A stretch of DNA of 64,000 bases from Phycisphaerae bacterium (GTDB taxonomy: Bacteria > Planctomycetota > Phycisphaerae > UBA1845). Shown here one piece after another: positions 50,699 through 60,279 of this stretch; within the stretch, counting starts at the first letter, position 1; each line of letters starts with the position of its first letter. Made by a program: the position numbers and the translations under genes. Location of the stretch: the NCBI GenBank assembly GCA_028289375.1, contig JANQQK010000087.1, positions 23,970 to 87,969 of the forward strand, read 5' to 3'. The notes beneath the pieces are model-generated. The model worked only from the letters and a program-made list of their open reading frames with translations, ran no database searches and was not told where the DNA came from.

Positions 50699-52024
50699 AT
50701 GTGTTCCAAAGTGCTAACCATCACCTTTGTGATGACGATTTGTTCCGCGACCACCCTCGCCGACGTCAGCGTTCCGCCAGGATTTCGTGTCCGGCAGATT
50801 GCGGGGGCACCGCCAAGCAATGATCGGATGCGGCTGGAGGCGGTCGGGATTCCAAGCTACGGAGAAGGCGTCTACGGTGCGTTCAACAACAACGGCACGT
50901 TGGTCGTTGTGAGAATCGATGAAGACGGATTTGAACCGGTCGCGACCAGCGGTGGTTACACGCCGGACGATCTTACAGTCGACATCAAATTCGACACTTT
51001 CGACGTGCTCGGTGAATCGCTGTGGGGATCATTCAGGATTGCCCCGACAGACACCGATCCGCCTGCCAACGAGATCCTCAAGATTGGTTCTTCGGGCAGC
51101 GTTGGCGTGGCTGAGACTATTCCGGGGTTCGTCGCCGCGCGAATGGCGATTTCGTCGGGGGCAGATAACTACCTGCCCGGTGCCTACCTCTACGATGGTG
51201 ACATCACCGGTGGTACACGCATGTTTCATTTTGACGGGGGCAACGTGACGCAGCTCAGTGCCAACCTTGTTCCGCCCGGTCGAACCGACGTGGACGTGCA
51301 AGGAATGGAGTTTGATCCAACAGGTCAATTCAGCGACCTGCTCGTTGTCGTCGACAGCGATGACCACGATCAGGTCAGCGCCATCTACGGCCTGAAGCCC
51401 AACCTTACATGGACCACCATAGCGCCTCCGGTCAGCCTGGATCAACGCGCTTACCGTGGTATGGCGTTTACCGGCGGTGGCATCTTCAACGCCGGTTTGT
51501 TCGTCACAGAATCCATCACCGACAATGTGTTCAAGGTTGCAGCCAACGGAAACCACATCCTCTTCGCGGCGGGTTTCAACGGCATCGACGATATCGCGAT
51601 CACGGCAGACGGAATGCAAATGTACGTGACCGATGCCGACGGGATTCACCTCATTGACGAGGCGCCGGTTGCTGAAACGGTCCTTGCGGCGTGCGTTTCG
51701 GTGAGTGCGGGCACGGCCCAGTTTGTCCAGACGGGAGCGCCGGTCGTCGTGGGACAAACTGTCATCGGGCGATCGGCCGCCAGCGACGTTATCGCTCGCT
51801 TGGGTTCCATTTCGTGCATCGCGCCGGCTGAGCCAGTCATGGTGATTCCCGGCGATTGCGATGATGATGGCGACGTTGACCTTGCAGACTATGTCTGTTT
51901 TCGCTCCTGTGTTTCAGGGCCGGACGATACCGCGTCCGCTGATTGTGACGATGTCGACTTCGACAGCGACAACGATGTTGACCTGATCGATTGGGGGCGG
52001 TTTCAGGCCGCCTTTACCGGATAA
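50699..52024 (+). CDS. Exported protein with dockerin-like C-terminus
   Basis: 441 residues from ATG 50699 (AGGAG 8 nt upstream). A signal peptide is present (VLTITFVMTICSATTLA). The main body is beta-rich and resembles a propeller (VPPGFRVRQIAGAPPSNDRM; LFAAGFNGIDDIAITADGMQ). The C-terminus carries two EF-hand-like loops, DCDDDGDVDLADYVCFRSCV and DFDSDNDVDLIDWGRFQAAF, the planctomycete dockerin-like module. No cohesin is encoded in the window, so the binding partner is elsewhere or this module serves another role such as secretion or calcium-dependent folding. Confidence 0.85.
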   Translation: MCSKVLTITFVMTICSATTLADVSVPPGFRVRQIAGAPPSNDRMRLEAVGIPSYGEGVYGAFNNNGTLVVVRIDEDGFEPVATSGGYTPDDLTVDIKFDTFDVLGESLWGSFRIAPTDTDPPANEILKIGSSGSVGVAETIPGFVAARMAISSGADNYLPGAYLYDGDITGGTRMFHFDGGNVTQLSANLVPPGRTDVDVQGMEFDPTGQFSDLLVVVDSDDHDQVSAIYGLKPNLTWTTIAPPVSLDQRAYRGMAFTGGGIFNAGLFVTESITDNVFKVAANGNHILFAAGFNGIDDIAITADGMQMYVTDADGIHLIDEAPVAETVLAACVSVSAGTAQFVQTGAPVVVGQTVIGRSAASDVIARLGSISCIAPAEPVMVIPGDCDDDGDVDLADYVCFRSCVSGPDDTASADCDDVDFDSDNDVDLIDWGRFQAAFTG

Positions 52025-52056
52025 GGGAAGTTCGTCGAGACAAACATGGCTCAACG

Positions 52057-53253
52057 TCAGGCGGCAATCAATTCCGCGAGTGTGTAGCCCCAGATGGGGA
52101 TCTCACCGACGTCTTTGCCGTTCAATTTGCCATCGACCAGATACTCCTTTTGCATGATGCGTTGGCCCCACTCGATCAGGCTGTTGATCTCGGGTGTGTC
52201 GACGCCAACGAGGTCCGCAAGGTATCGAAAGACGCACAGGCCATAAGGGATGTCGTCCTGGAAGTATCGATGCCCGGACGGACACTTGATCATCCCGGGA
52301 ATGTCCGTTGGCTCGACGGGCGCGGTGATGCCGCGATAGGCGGCATTCGTGCGGTAACAGGTCAAGAGCGAGGTGTTGTCGCCAACGTAGTCGCCGTAGG
52401 CTTGGAAGATTTCGAGACGTGACTTCACGCCGGACAAATCCAATTCCGGGTGTTTGCCGACGATGGCGTCGCGGATCAGCAAAGCTTCAACGTTGAGCCG
52501 CTCGAGTGACGTCGCGGAATAGTCATCCATGTCCTCGTAGAAGCGTGGAAGATCCCGCTCATTCCATGTTGTGTCAGGGCCGTCCCAATCCTTGTAGATG
52601 CCGTGCATCCTTGCCGGGTGCGTCAGCGCATTCGTCGTGTTCATGACACAGGCGAGGAAATGGGGCTGACGCCGGAATTCCATGGGCGGGGCGATGAGCT
52701 TCTGGAAGAGAGGAATAACCGCATCTTCCTGCGGACCGGCCACACAAATGTTGACGAAGTCCTTCGCACCCAGCACCTTGACGTGCGCCCCAAACGAGAC
52801 GATTCGACTGGCGAAGGGATACAGCCCGAATCCGAAGTACGTGGTTGAATCCGGAAGACTCAGCTTCCGCCCCATCGTGGGCAGGTGAATGCCCTGCAGG
52901 AACAGCCCGCCCACGATCGTGTTCGGTCCCACGTGTGGGGCGATGCCGCGCATCCACGTCGGATAGATGCTGATCGGGCCACAGAAGATCACGACGTCGC
53001 TTCCGGGTATGACCGCAGCCGGGTCCGATTCATACTGGGCTGTGCCGTGGTACTGCAGATCATCTCGCGCGTCCGATGTCGCCACCTCGCACAGCAGTGA
53101 ATCCGGGGCGCGAAACGCGGGCAATTCAGATTCCATCACCCACGCCCGAATATCGACGTCCGCGAGGCGACCCGCCATGGCGATGAGGACGTGTGCTGAG
53201 GATCCGCCGCCACAGAGGGTTACCGTCCAGTTGTCACGTTTTGAGTCAGTCAT
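52057..53253 (-). CDS. Opine dehydrogenase (octopine/nopaline dehydrogenase family)
   Basis: 398 residues. The N-terminal Rossmann domain starts LCGGGSSAHVLIAMAGRL, followed by a helical C-terminal octopine-DH domain with NTTNALTHPARMHGIY. These enzymes reductively condense an amino acid with pyruvate or another oxo acid using NAD(P)H. In bacteria related enzymes make staphylopine- or pseudopaline-type metallophores, but here no nicotianamine-synthase-like or metallophore transporter genes are adjacent, so the substrate is unknown. It is convergent with the dockerin-tailed gene and divergent from the hydrolase; GAGGAAAGG precedes the ATG. Confidence 0.85.
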   Translation of the reverse strand: MTDSKRDNWTVTLCGGGSSAHVLIAMAGRLADVDIRAWVMESELPAFRAPDSLLCEVATSDARDDLQYHGTAQYESDPAAVIPGSDVVIFCGPISIYPTWMRGIAPHVGPNTIVGGLFLQGIHLPTMGRKLSLPDSTTYFGFGLYPFASRIVSFGAHVKVLGAKDFVNICVAGPQEDAVIPLFQKLIAPPMEFRRQPHFLACVMNTTNALTHPARMHGIYKDWDGPDTTWNERDLPRFYEDMDDYSATSLERLNVEALLIRDAIVGKHPELDLSGVKSRLEIFQAYGDYVGDNTSLLTCYRTNAAYRGITAPVEPTDIPGMIKCPSGHRYFQDDIPYGLCVFRYLADLVGVDTPEINSLIEWGQRIMQKEYLVDGKLNGKDVGEIPIWGYTLAELIAA

Positions 53254-53355
53254 GTTCTGCCTTTCCTCGCATCACGGTCGCGCGTGACGTGCTCGCCGGG
53301 TGTGCCGGCGTACGTCGAGTTTGCGCAATAGGCGCTCCACGCGCCGTATCGTACC

Positions 53356-54348
53356 ATGGCACGCGCTATGCCGTCGATGCAAGAACGACTTCGTCCGATT
53401 GCGGCCTACCTGATGACATACGTGTTGGCCATCGGCATCCTCGCGATCGTTGGTTGCCATCCGGGATTCTGCGGTTCGGGCGCGGTCGAGCCGGTGGTGG
53501 ACGCATTCGGTGTGTATGTTCAGCACGGCACGCGGCGCACGACGGCTGGTGACCAGATTCCATACAGCCTGTTTGTGCCGCAGCGCGCCGAATTGTCGAC
53601 AACCATGCGTCATCCTGCCGTTGTCATCTCCCACGGGTTTGCACGCAGCAGACGGTTTCATGCGAACACCGCCCATGCGCTGGCCGAACGTGGGATCATT
53701 GTGTTTACGCCGGATCTGGTCAGCCTGTTGGGCGGCGAGCAAGCCCAATTGCGCAATATTGAGAATCTGGTCGACCACGTGGAGTGGCTTCGGTCGCGGG
53801 CAGTTGCGGATGGCGATCCACTCTTCGGGCTGCTGGACCCGGACCGCATCGGCTTGGTGGGGCACAGCGCAGGCGGGGCTATCTCGTTCGAAGCCGCAAT
53901 GGATCTGAATCAGGCGGGCGAGGGCGTCTTGGCGTTGATGCTCCTGGATGGCGTGCCGTGGGCGCGGACGGTTGAACGAGCTGGTGAATTGGGTGGGTTG
54001 GAGTTTGCGACCGTGCGATCCGAGCCGGATGGCTGCAATGCCGAGGGTGCGATCCTCGAGTTGCTGGGGCGACTGACGAATGTGGCCGAGGACATTCTCG
54101 TGGTGGGCGGATCGCACTGTGACCCAGAGCATCCGACCGATGTTCTGTGTCGATTGGCCTGTGGCGGTAGCGGTGAGCAGCCCCGTGAGGCCTATCAGGA
54201 ATTGATCTGTGCGTTCTTCGGCGAGGCGCTGGACGCGCCGGTCACGCGGTCATCGGCCGGATTCCAGGACACACTTGATCGACTGGCCGCGGCTGGCCGC
54301 ATTGTCACAACGTCGCTCGGTGATTCGACGCGAACGAACGGGCCGTGA
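53356..54348 (+). CDS. Alpha/beta hydrolase, predicted lipoprotein
   Basis: 330 residues. The N-terminal hydrophobic stretch ends in LAIVGC, a good lipobox, so it is probably anchored in the outer face of a membrane. The alpha/beta-hydrolase fold shows HPAVVISHGFARSRRFHANT (oxyanion region) and the nucleophile elbow GLVGHSAGGAISFEAA; an acidic residue and a downstream His (GGSHCDPEHPTD) complete a plausible triad. It belongs to the chlorophyllase/dienelactone-like esterase group; substrate unknown. ATG 53356 or Met5 are both possible starts. Confidence 0.8.
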   Translation: MARAMPSMQERLRPIAAYLMTYVLAIGILAIVGCHPGFCGSGAVEPVVDAFGVYVQHGTRRTTAGDQIPYSLFVPQRAELSTTMRHPAVVISHGFARSRRFHANTAHALAERGIIVFTPDLVSLLGGEQAQLRNIENLVDHVEWLRSRAVADGDPLFGLLDPDRIGLVGHSAGGAISFEAAMDLNQAGEGVLALMLLDGVPWARTVERAGELGGLEFATVRSEPDGCNAEGAILELLGRLTNVAEDILVVGGSHCDPEHPTDVLCRLACGGSGEQPREAYQELICAFFGEALDAPVTRSSAGFQDTLDRLAAAGRIVTTSLGDSTRTNGP

Positions 54349-54405
54349 TTCTGCTTCCTGCCGGCGTCCCTCTTTTGGGCACTGGCGAACATGACTTCGC
54401 GACGA

Positions 54406-55854
54406 TCAGTTGGACGGTCTGATCAGTTGTTGCATGCGGGCGAAGTCGGCAAAGTCGACGTCGTTGTCGAAGTCGGTGTCGAGGCGGGTGCAGTCGTCGC
54501 CGATGGGCGCGTCTGGATCGCCAGCGCAGTCGATGAACAGCGACACATCTGCCAGGTCGACGGTGCCGCTGAAGTCGGCGTCGCCGGTGGAGACTGGTGA
54601 GACGTTTCCGGCGATGAGGAACGCCCGACCGGTGTTGCCGTTGTGTGAGGCGGCGGTGATGAGGTGGTCGAATCGCCCGTCGCCGTTTACGTCACCCATG
54701 CCGTTGGCGTCGAATCCGAATCCGGCGTTGGCGACGTCGTGGGTGAAGGTTTCGAACACCTCGCCCGTTCTTCCGGAATAGACAAATACCTTTCCGGCGC
54801 CTGTGGCGACGATGCCGCTGGCCCAGCTGGCAAGGATCATGTCGGCGTGAAAGTCGCCGTTGATGTCGGGGATGATGCGGCCGATTCCGAAACCACCACC
54901 TTCGCCGTTGCCGTTGAGTTGCCAGATGATGGAGCCATCAACACCGGAGAAGATGTGCCCGCGATTGACACTGAAGTCGTTGATGTAGATGTCGGGGAAC
55001 CCGTCGTCGTTGACATCGTGCCCGCCGTTCATGAACCAGCGACCGAAGTTGTTCGATGGCGTGCCGGGGTTCAGGGTGTATGGCGATGAGCAGGTCGTGC
55101 CGTCAAACGTGTAGACGAATCCGAGGCCGCCACCGGCGCCGGCATTCTGGGCGCCGATGGCGACATCGCTGCGGCCATCATCGTTGATGTCGCCGATGAA
55201 AGCGACTCCGGAGCCGAAGAAGTCGCCTGCGGTGGGTCCGTCAATGCTGCAGATGAGCTGGAAGTCGTCGCCTGAGTAGATGTAGGCCCTGCCGGCGTCC
55301 TGGGCGGCGGTGTCATGACGTGGCGCGCCAATGATGACGTCGTCCCGCCCGTCGCCATCAAAGTCTCCGCCGCCATAGACGCGAAATCCAAACTGATCAC
55401 CGTTGGATTCTCCCTGGAACGTGTGGATGACGCCGCCGTCATTCCCACCGGCGTAAATGCGGGCAAACCCGGTGCCGCCGAACGGGGACCCGGCGATGAT
55501 GTCGGGAATCCCGTCATTGTCGATGTCGCCCGCACAGGCAGCGTCATGGCCAAGCCAACCCTGGGCATTTGTTCCCGTGACGTTGAACAATTCGTTGCCC
55601 GTTGCACCGGAGTAGACGTAAACACGTCCGGCGTTGCTCCCGCCTGTATCGTGGCCTGGTGCGGTGATGAGGAAGTCGAGCACACCGTCGTTGTCGAGGT
55701 CTCCGACTTCGTTGGATACCCATCCGAAGAAATCACCCGAAGCTTCGGCGTCGAGCGTGTGGATGGCGGTGCAGGGCTCGGTGCATTGCGCGTTTGCCTG
55801 AGGGGTGATGAGTACGGTTATCAGCAAGGTCGTGGGTATTGCAATGCGGGTCAT
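54406..55854 (-). CDS. Exported FG-GAP (integrin-alpha-like) repeat protein with dockerin-like tail
   Basis: 482 residues, signal peptide up to about AQC. Six or seven FG-GAP repeats form a calcium-binding beta-propeller: each has the form DLDNDGVLDFLITAPGHD, DFDGDGRDDVIIGAPRHD, DINDDGRSDVAIGAQNAG. The C-terminus has two EF-hand-like loops, DADFSGTVDLADVSLFIDC and DTDFDNDVDFADFARMQQLI, the third dockerin-like ending in this window. Probable role in adhesion or matrix binding. The start follows GGAGCACCCC; genes on both sides are on the opposite strand. Confidence 0.87.
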   Translation of the reverse strand: MTRIAIPTTLLITVLITPQANAQCTEPCTAIHTLDAEASGDFFGWVSNEVGDLDNDGVLDFLITAPGHDTGGSNAGRVYVYSGATGNELFNVTGTNAQGWLGHDAACAGDIDNDGIPDIIAGSPFGGTGFARIYAGGNDGGVIHTFQGESNGDQFGFRVYGGGDFDGDGRDDVIIGAPRHDTAAQDAGRAYIYSGDDFQLICSIDGPTAGDFFGSGVAFIGDINDDGRSDVAIGAQNAGAGGGLGFVYTFDGTTCSSPYTLNPGTPSNNFGRWFMNGGHDVNDDGFPDIYINDFSVNRGHIFSGVDGSIIWQLNGNGEGGGFGIGRIIPDINGDFHADMILASWASGIVATGAGKVFVYSGRTGEVFETFTHDVANAGFGFDANGMGDVNGDGRFDHLITAASHNGNTGRAFLIAGNVSPVSTGDADFSGTVDLADVSLFIDCAGDPDAPIGDDCTRLDTDFDNDVDFADFARMQQLIRPSN

Positions 55855-56091
55855 GGGGTGCTCCGTAGATTGCTCAGCGTCTGTTATCAGACCGGTGTGG
55901 TTCCGGTGAACAGAATAGCCATCAGGGTGAACGTACCGTGGGTGTCCGCACGGCGACCCCTGGAGCCAGAGCTCTCGGTGGCCATGTCGCCCAGCGGTTG
56001 ATCAATTGAGTGGAGCCTGACGCACGCCTGCTGCTAGAATGTTGCCGGCGACCGACGGAACCACGCACATGTTCTGAAAAGGGAAGGCGCA

Positions 56092-56694
56092 GTGGCTGAC
56101 TCAACGAGGACATCGAAAATGGGAAAAACTCAACTCGACGGCACTGCAACTGCGGTCGAGCAGGTGTTGACGCCGTCTGGGGCAATGGCCGGCATCCATC
56201 AGATCGATGCGTCGTACGCGGCGGTTCGGCGCGCTGCGGGGATGCTGATGCGTCGCGAGCGGCGTGATCATACGTTGCAGGCGACGGCGTTGGTTCATGA
56301 AGCGTTTCTGCGGGTCATGCGCGACAAATCGATGGTATCGCGTGATGAGCGAGCGACGATACCGGCGTTGGTGCGTGCGATGCGACTTGTGCTTGTGGAT
56401 CATGCTCGGAAGCGCAACGCGCTCAAGCGGTCTGCAAGTGGGCGACGTGTGACGCTGGAGCAGGCCGATGCGCACGACGCAACGCATGCGGATGAGTTGT
56501 TGCTGGAGGTGGATGCGTCTTTGGATGCGTTGCGGGCTCAGGATCCCGACCTTGCCGACGTTGTCGAGCTTCGTTTCTTTGTCGGTCTGGACGAAGCTCA
56601 ATCGGCCGAACTGATGGGCATATCTCCGCGTACGGTGCGTCGGCGTTGGCGAGTCGCGCGTTATTGGCTGGCACAGTCTCTGGATCTGCGTTGA
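56092..56694 (+). CDS. ECF RNA polymerase sigma factor
   Basis: 200 residues. Region 2 includes HTLQATALVHEAFLRVMRDK and the DHARKRNALKRSASGRR stretch; region 4 is DLADVVELRFFVGLDEAQSA with ISPRTVRRRWRVARYWLAQS. It belongs to the ECF group in which HTLQPTALVHEAYLRL-like sequence marks region 2.3/2.4, widespread in planctomycetes. GTG 56092 is the start, with AAGG upstream. The kinase gene begins 3 bp after the stop, a sigma/kinase operon repeated 4 kb downstream. Confidence 0.9.
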   Translation: MADSTRTSKMGKTQLDGTATAVEQVLTPSGAMAGIHQIDASYAAVRRAAGMLMRRERRDHTLQATALVHEAFLRVMRDKSMVSRDERATIPALVRAMRLVLVDHARKRNALKRSASGRRVTLEQADAHDATHADELLLEVDASLDALRAQDPDLADVVELRFFVGLDEAQSAELMGISPRTVRRRWRVARYWLAQSLDLR

Positions 56695-56697
56695 TCG

Positions 56698-59109
56698 ATG
56701 GACGCACTTGAGTGGCAAAAAGTTCGTGCACTGCTGGAGCAGGTCACCGAACTGCCGTCAGGCCGACGATCGGCATACCTGGACACGCACTGTCAGGACT
56801 CGCGTTTGCGTGAACAGGTGGAGGCATTTCTCGCACGGGAGACCGTCATCGAACGCTTTGAGCGATCGCACGTGCCGTCGTTCACATCGATGCACCGACG
56901 AGATGTTCAAGCGGCCAGCGTTGGCGAGAAGGTCGGGCCTTATCGTCTGGTTTCTTACCTTGGCCATGGCGGGATGGGTGTGGTCTATCTGGCCGAGCGC
57001 GTTGATGGAGACTTCGAGCGTCAGGTTGCGATCAAGTGTCTTCCGGATGAGTTGAGTGATGTGCGACACAGGCGACACTTCGATTCCGAGCGACGCGCAC
57101 TGGCTCGCCTGAACCATCCGAACATCGCGATGCTGCTGGATGGTGGCACAACGGCGGGAGGTACGCCATATCTCGTCATGGAGTATGTCGAAGGTCAGGC
57201 GTTTGATGTCTATTGCTCCGAACGCGGGCGTGATCTCGAAGCGAAATTGCGATTGATGATGAAGATTTGCGACGGTGTGCATCATGCGCATCAGCATCTG
57301 ATCATCCATCGGGATTTGAAACCATCCAATATTCTCGTCACGGCCGACGGCGTGCCCAAGGTTCTCGACTTCGGTGTTGCCAAATTGCTGGTCGATAGAA
57401 CTTCGCCCGACAAGCGTCGCCATGAAGAAACGACGTTGCTGGCCGTCACGCCTCGCTACTGCAGTCCGGAGCAACTGCAGGGGTTGGCTGTCACGACGGT
57501 GAGTGATGTCTATGCGTTGGGTGTGATTCTGTTTGAGTTGCTGACCGGTCGCAGTCCTGATGGCGGAGAGGATCGCAGCTTGCTCGACTACGTGCAGCGT
57601 GTCTGTCACAGTCCTTGTCCGCTGCCAAGTGCCGTCGTGTCGGATGCGCGTCTTGCACGGCGGCTGGCGGGCGATCTGGATACGATCGTTCACAAGGCTC
57701 TGCACGGAGATCCCGAGCGTCGATATTCGTCGGCCGAGGCATTGTCGAAGGACATCGAGCGATTCCTTGACGGATTGCCGGTGACCGCGCGGCGTGACAC
57801 GTTCGGGTACAGGACGAGAAAGTTCGTACAGCGTCACCTGGCTGTTGTGTCCGTCGCAACGTTGTCCATCGTCACGCTGATCGGTGCCACCCTGTTCACG
57901 GCCAATGCGTTGATCGACGCGCGTCGCGCGCACGAAAGAGCAAGTGCCGAGCGGGCAGCGGCTGAGGAGATCAGTGCTTTTCTCGGCACGACGCTCATTA
58001 CGGCCAACCCATATCGGCTATCGCGACGCGTTGGGATTCACGAGCTTCTAAGGGATGCATCCGAACGTATTGAGAAGGAACTGCGCCAAAGACCACGTGT
58101 TGAAGCGGCTGCGCGGGTGGCGGTGGGGAAGGCGCATGCGGGGTTGTGGCAATGGCAGGAAGCTTCACGGCAGCTGCGGCGAGCCTTGCTCCTGATGCGC
58201 GGAGTGGACGAGCCGAATGAACTGGAGATTGCCGAATGCCTGAGCATCCTTGGTCGGGCGGAGACATTTGCACAGAATCCCGAGTGCGTTGGATTACAAC
58301 AGGAGGGGTTTGCGATTCGACACCGCCTGCTCGGGCCGTCGCATCCATCTGTGGCCGAGAGCATGGGCAATCTCGGGTACGCCTATTGGTATGGTACACC
58401 GGATCGTGCGAGCGCCCGCTGGACGGAAGCGGCTTCGCACTATCAAGCCGCTATTGATCTGTACCGCAAGCAGTTTGATCGTTTGACGCTGAGCGAGAAG
58501 CGTGACCTCGCGCGATTCACGTTCAGTTTCGCCGTCATGAGATTCGTTCAGAAGCGAGCCGATGAAGCGGATCGGTTGTTTCGGTCGGCGTTGGCGCTCT
58601 ATGAGGAGCTGGGTGGGAGCGGCGATCGTTACATGGTCGCGTGCATGGAGCGATACGGTTGGTATCTGCAGCGTGAGGGGCGATTGGATGAGGCCCGGCA
58701 GGTGATCGAGCGGGTGATCGCGATGACACCGGATCATGTGGACATTGAGTCGGTGATCAAATCGCAGTGGCTTCTTGGCGATATCGTGTTCATGCAGGGA
58801 TCGGCAAACGACGCCTGGCCCCACCTGGTGCGGGCGTTGCGGATGGAGTGCTTGTACAGGGAAGAGCTTGATCGAGATAACGAATCGCGCTGGGCTGCCT
58901 TGGCATTGGGGCTTCTTCGTGAACCGGAAGAGGTTGTGACAGGACGGGGTGTGCAGGAGGCGGTGCAGGCGCTGTCGATGGTTGCAAGTGTCCCCAGTCA
59001 TCGCTTGGCCTACAACACCAAACTCATCGCTGATGTTGCCGTCGCGTGTCGACTGTCCAACGTTGCGGTCAAGGTTCGCGAGATTCATGCGTCGCTTGCT
59101 GCTGACTGA
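56698..59109 (+). CDS. Membrane Ser/Thr protein kinase with C-terminal TPR-like domain
   Basis: 803 residues. An N-terminal about 75-residue helical region (LLEQVTELPSGRRSAYLDTH) precedes the kinase at about 82-350: LGHGGMGVVYLAERV, VAIKCLPDE, HRDLKPSNIL, LDFGVAKL, TPRYCSPEQLQ. A TM segment lies at about 380-405 (VATLSIVTLIGATLFTANAL), then TPR-like helices outside. The same N-terminal module occurs in the kinase at 60871, so the two are paralogues. It is co-transcribed with the ECF sigma factor, which is a likely signalling target. Confidence 0.93.
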   Translation: MDALEWQKVRALLEQVTELPSGRRSAYLDTHCQDSRLREQVEAFLARETVIERFERSHVPSFTSMHRRDVQAASVGEKVGPYRLVSYLGHGGMGVVYLAERVDGDFERQVAIKCLPDELSDVRHRRHFDSERRALARLNHPNIAMLLDGGTTAGGTPYLVMEYVEGQAFDVYCSERGRDLEAKLRLMMKICDGVHHAHQHLIIHRDLKPSNILVTADGVPKVLDFGVAKLLVDRTSPDKRRHEETTLLAVTPRYCSPEQLQGLAVTTVSDVYALGVILFELLTGRSPDGGEDRSLLDYVQRVCHSPCPLPSAVVSDARLARRLAGDLDTIVHKALHGDPERRYSSAEALSKDIERFLDGLPVTARRDTFGYRTRKFVQRHLAVVSVATLSIVTLIGATLFTANALIDARRAHERASAERAAAEEISAFLGTTLITANPYRLSRRVGIHELLRDASERIEKELRQRPRVEAAARVAVGKAHAGLWQWQEASRQLRRALLLMRGVDEPNELEIAECLSILGRAETFAQNPECVGLQQEGFAIRHRLLGPSHPSVAESMGNLGYAYWYGTPDRASARWTEAASHYQAAIDLYRKQFDRLTLSEKRDLARFTFSFAVMRFVQKRADEADRLFRSALALYEELGGSGDRYMVACMERYGWYLQREGRLDEARQVIERVIAMTPDHVDIESVIKSQWLLGDIVFMQGSANDAWPHLVRALRMECLYREELDRDNESRWAALALGLLREPEEVVTGRGVQEAVQALSMVASVPSHRLAYNTKLIADVAVACRLSNVAVKVREIHASLAAD

Positions 59110-59243
59110 GGGTGTGTGCATGATTGAATCGGCGATGGCAACGGATTGCATTCCTATCCACTTCTGATCCACGAGTTGGGTCGGTCTTAGGGCATCATCG
59201 GGGCGTGCGTCCAACACCGAATGCAAGCGGAAGAACCGCCCCC

Positions 59244-59520
59244 TCAACGGCGCGAACCATCTTGGTGTGCGATATCCCACGGCATGACGGTGCCATCGCC
59301 TGAGACTGACGCCAATTGTGTTCCATCCGGGCTGAACGTCACGGAGTGGACGTCACTCTCATGGCCGGGAAGTGGGACCACTTGTCTATGTGAGGATGCA
59401 TCCCACAGTCGAGTCACAGCACCATTGCCGACCGACACGGGTGTTCTCGGAGGCAATGGCGATCTGTCGTCCATCGGCAGACTTGGGGCGAATGACAAGG
59501 CTGCCGTTGGATCAAGCAGT
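59244..59520 (-). pseudogene. WD40-repeat remnant, frameshifted
   Basis: On the minus strand one frame reads LPGHESDVHSVTFSPDGTQL ASVSGDGTVMPWD, an unmistakable WD40 repeat, ending in a stop at 59244. Further upstream on the same strand a different frame reads KSADGRQIAIASEN, which looks like the preceding repeat, so a frameshift separates them. No start or signal region belongs to it. It is a decayed piece of a WD40 protein, such as a WD40-type kinase. Confidence 0.65.
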
Positions 59521-59539
59521 GGTGGATGGAGAGGGTATT

Positions 59540-59898
59540 CTGAAAACGGCAATGCCTACTTTGTGGAGCGCGTCGGCATCGGCATGGCCAATCCGACGTC
59601 ACCGCTTGATGTCATTGGTCTGATCAAGTCCACAGTGTCTGCTGGCGGGACGGGTGGTTTCGACATCCGCGGTGGTGATCTCGAATTGACCGGTGGCTTC
59701 TGGTTCTCCGAGCCAGCCGTCGACAGCCACAGCACAAGTACCACCGACCTGTTTGACTTCGCAGGCTTCGTCGGTTGTTCGACGGGGCCGGACGCATCGC
59801 TGACGAGTGTTGAATGCCCATGCGTCGATCGCGACGGGGACGATGACGCGGACTTGCACGACTTTGAAATCCTGCAGGTCAGCGCAAGCGGTGCATGA
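59540..59898 (+). pseudogene. Fragment of an exported protein with dockerin-like tail
   Basis: The plus-strand frame from about 59540 reads VERVGIGMANPTSPLDVIGL with a following Gly-rich FDIRGGDLELTGGFWFS, then a degenerate dockerin-like pair TTDLFDFAGFVGCSTGPDAS and CPCVDRDGDDDADLHDFEIL. Upstream, the same frame runs through the antisense of the WD40 remnant and codes for nothing recognisable, and there is no ribosome-binding site or signal peptide. It is best read as the 3' end of a lost surface-protein gene. Confidence 0.55.
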
Positions 59899-60267
59899 GC
59901 CGCTTGGCCACGACCATTTGGTCACTCCGGCATTTCTCGTCTACCAGGCGTTGAATCGTCTCGTTGGGTCAGCGATGCGCGTGGTCTTTGGCCTTAGCGT
60001 TGCAAAGGCAGGTAGTCCGGTTAGACGTCCGTAGGCGCGTGTGAAAATGGGCAATGGTGCACGTTTCACGCGAATTCGTTCATCTCCATGTCTTCGCTCA
60101 ACCGAACCAAGGGTTTGGTGAGCCGCTGTTTCCTGCCACCGCACACCATACCCATCAACCCGGGGTGTGAGCTCGATTGATTTCCTGCGCATCGTGACGG
60201 GGGGGCACCAAGTGATACGCCGTGATGCGATCTTCTGATTCGCGACTCGGAATGGGACGTTTCTCGC
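59899..60267. other. Non-coding stretch between remnants and the second sigma/kinase module
   Basis: About 370 bases with no supported gene on either strand; the open frames here have no family resemblance. It probably holds upstream control of the sigma factor gene and further decayed sequence. Confidence 0.4.
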
Positions 60268-60273
60268 TATAAT
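60268..60273 (+). promoter_or_regulatory. TATAAT box 6 nt before the ECF sigma start
   Basis: A perfect TATAAT is followed by GACTGC and the ATG at 60280, so transcription would begin at the start codon (leaderless). No TTGACA-like -35 is at the right distance and no ribosome-binding site is present. Confidence 0.5.
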
Positions 60274-60279
60274 GACTGC

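Noticed and set aside
59221..59898. Single intact plus-strand gene for the whole frame
   Set aside because: The first 100 codons are antisense to a clear WD40 repeat and carry no signal peptide; only the 3' part has domain-like sequence.
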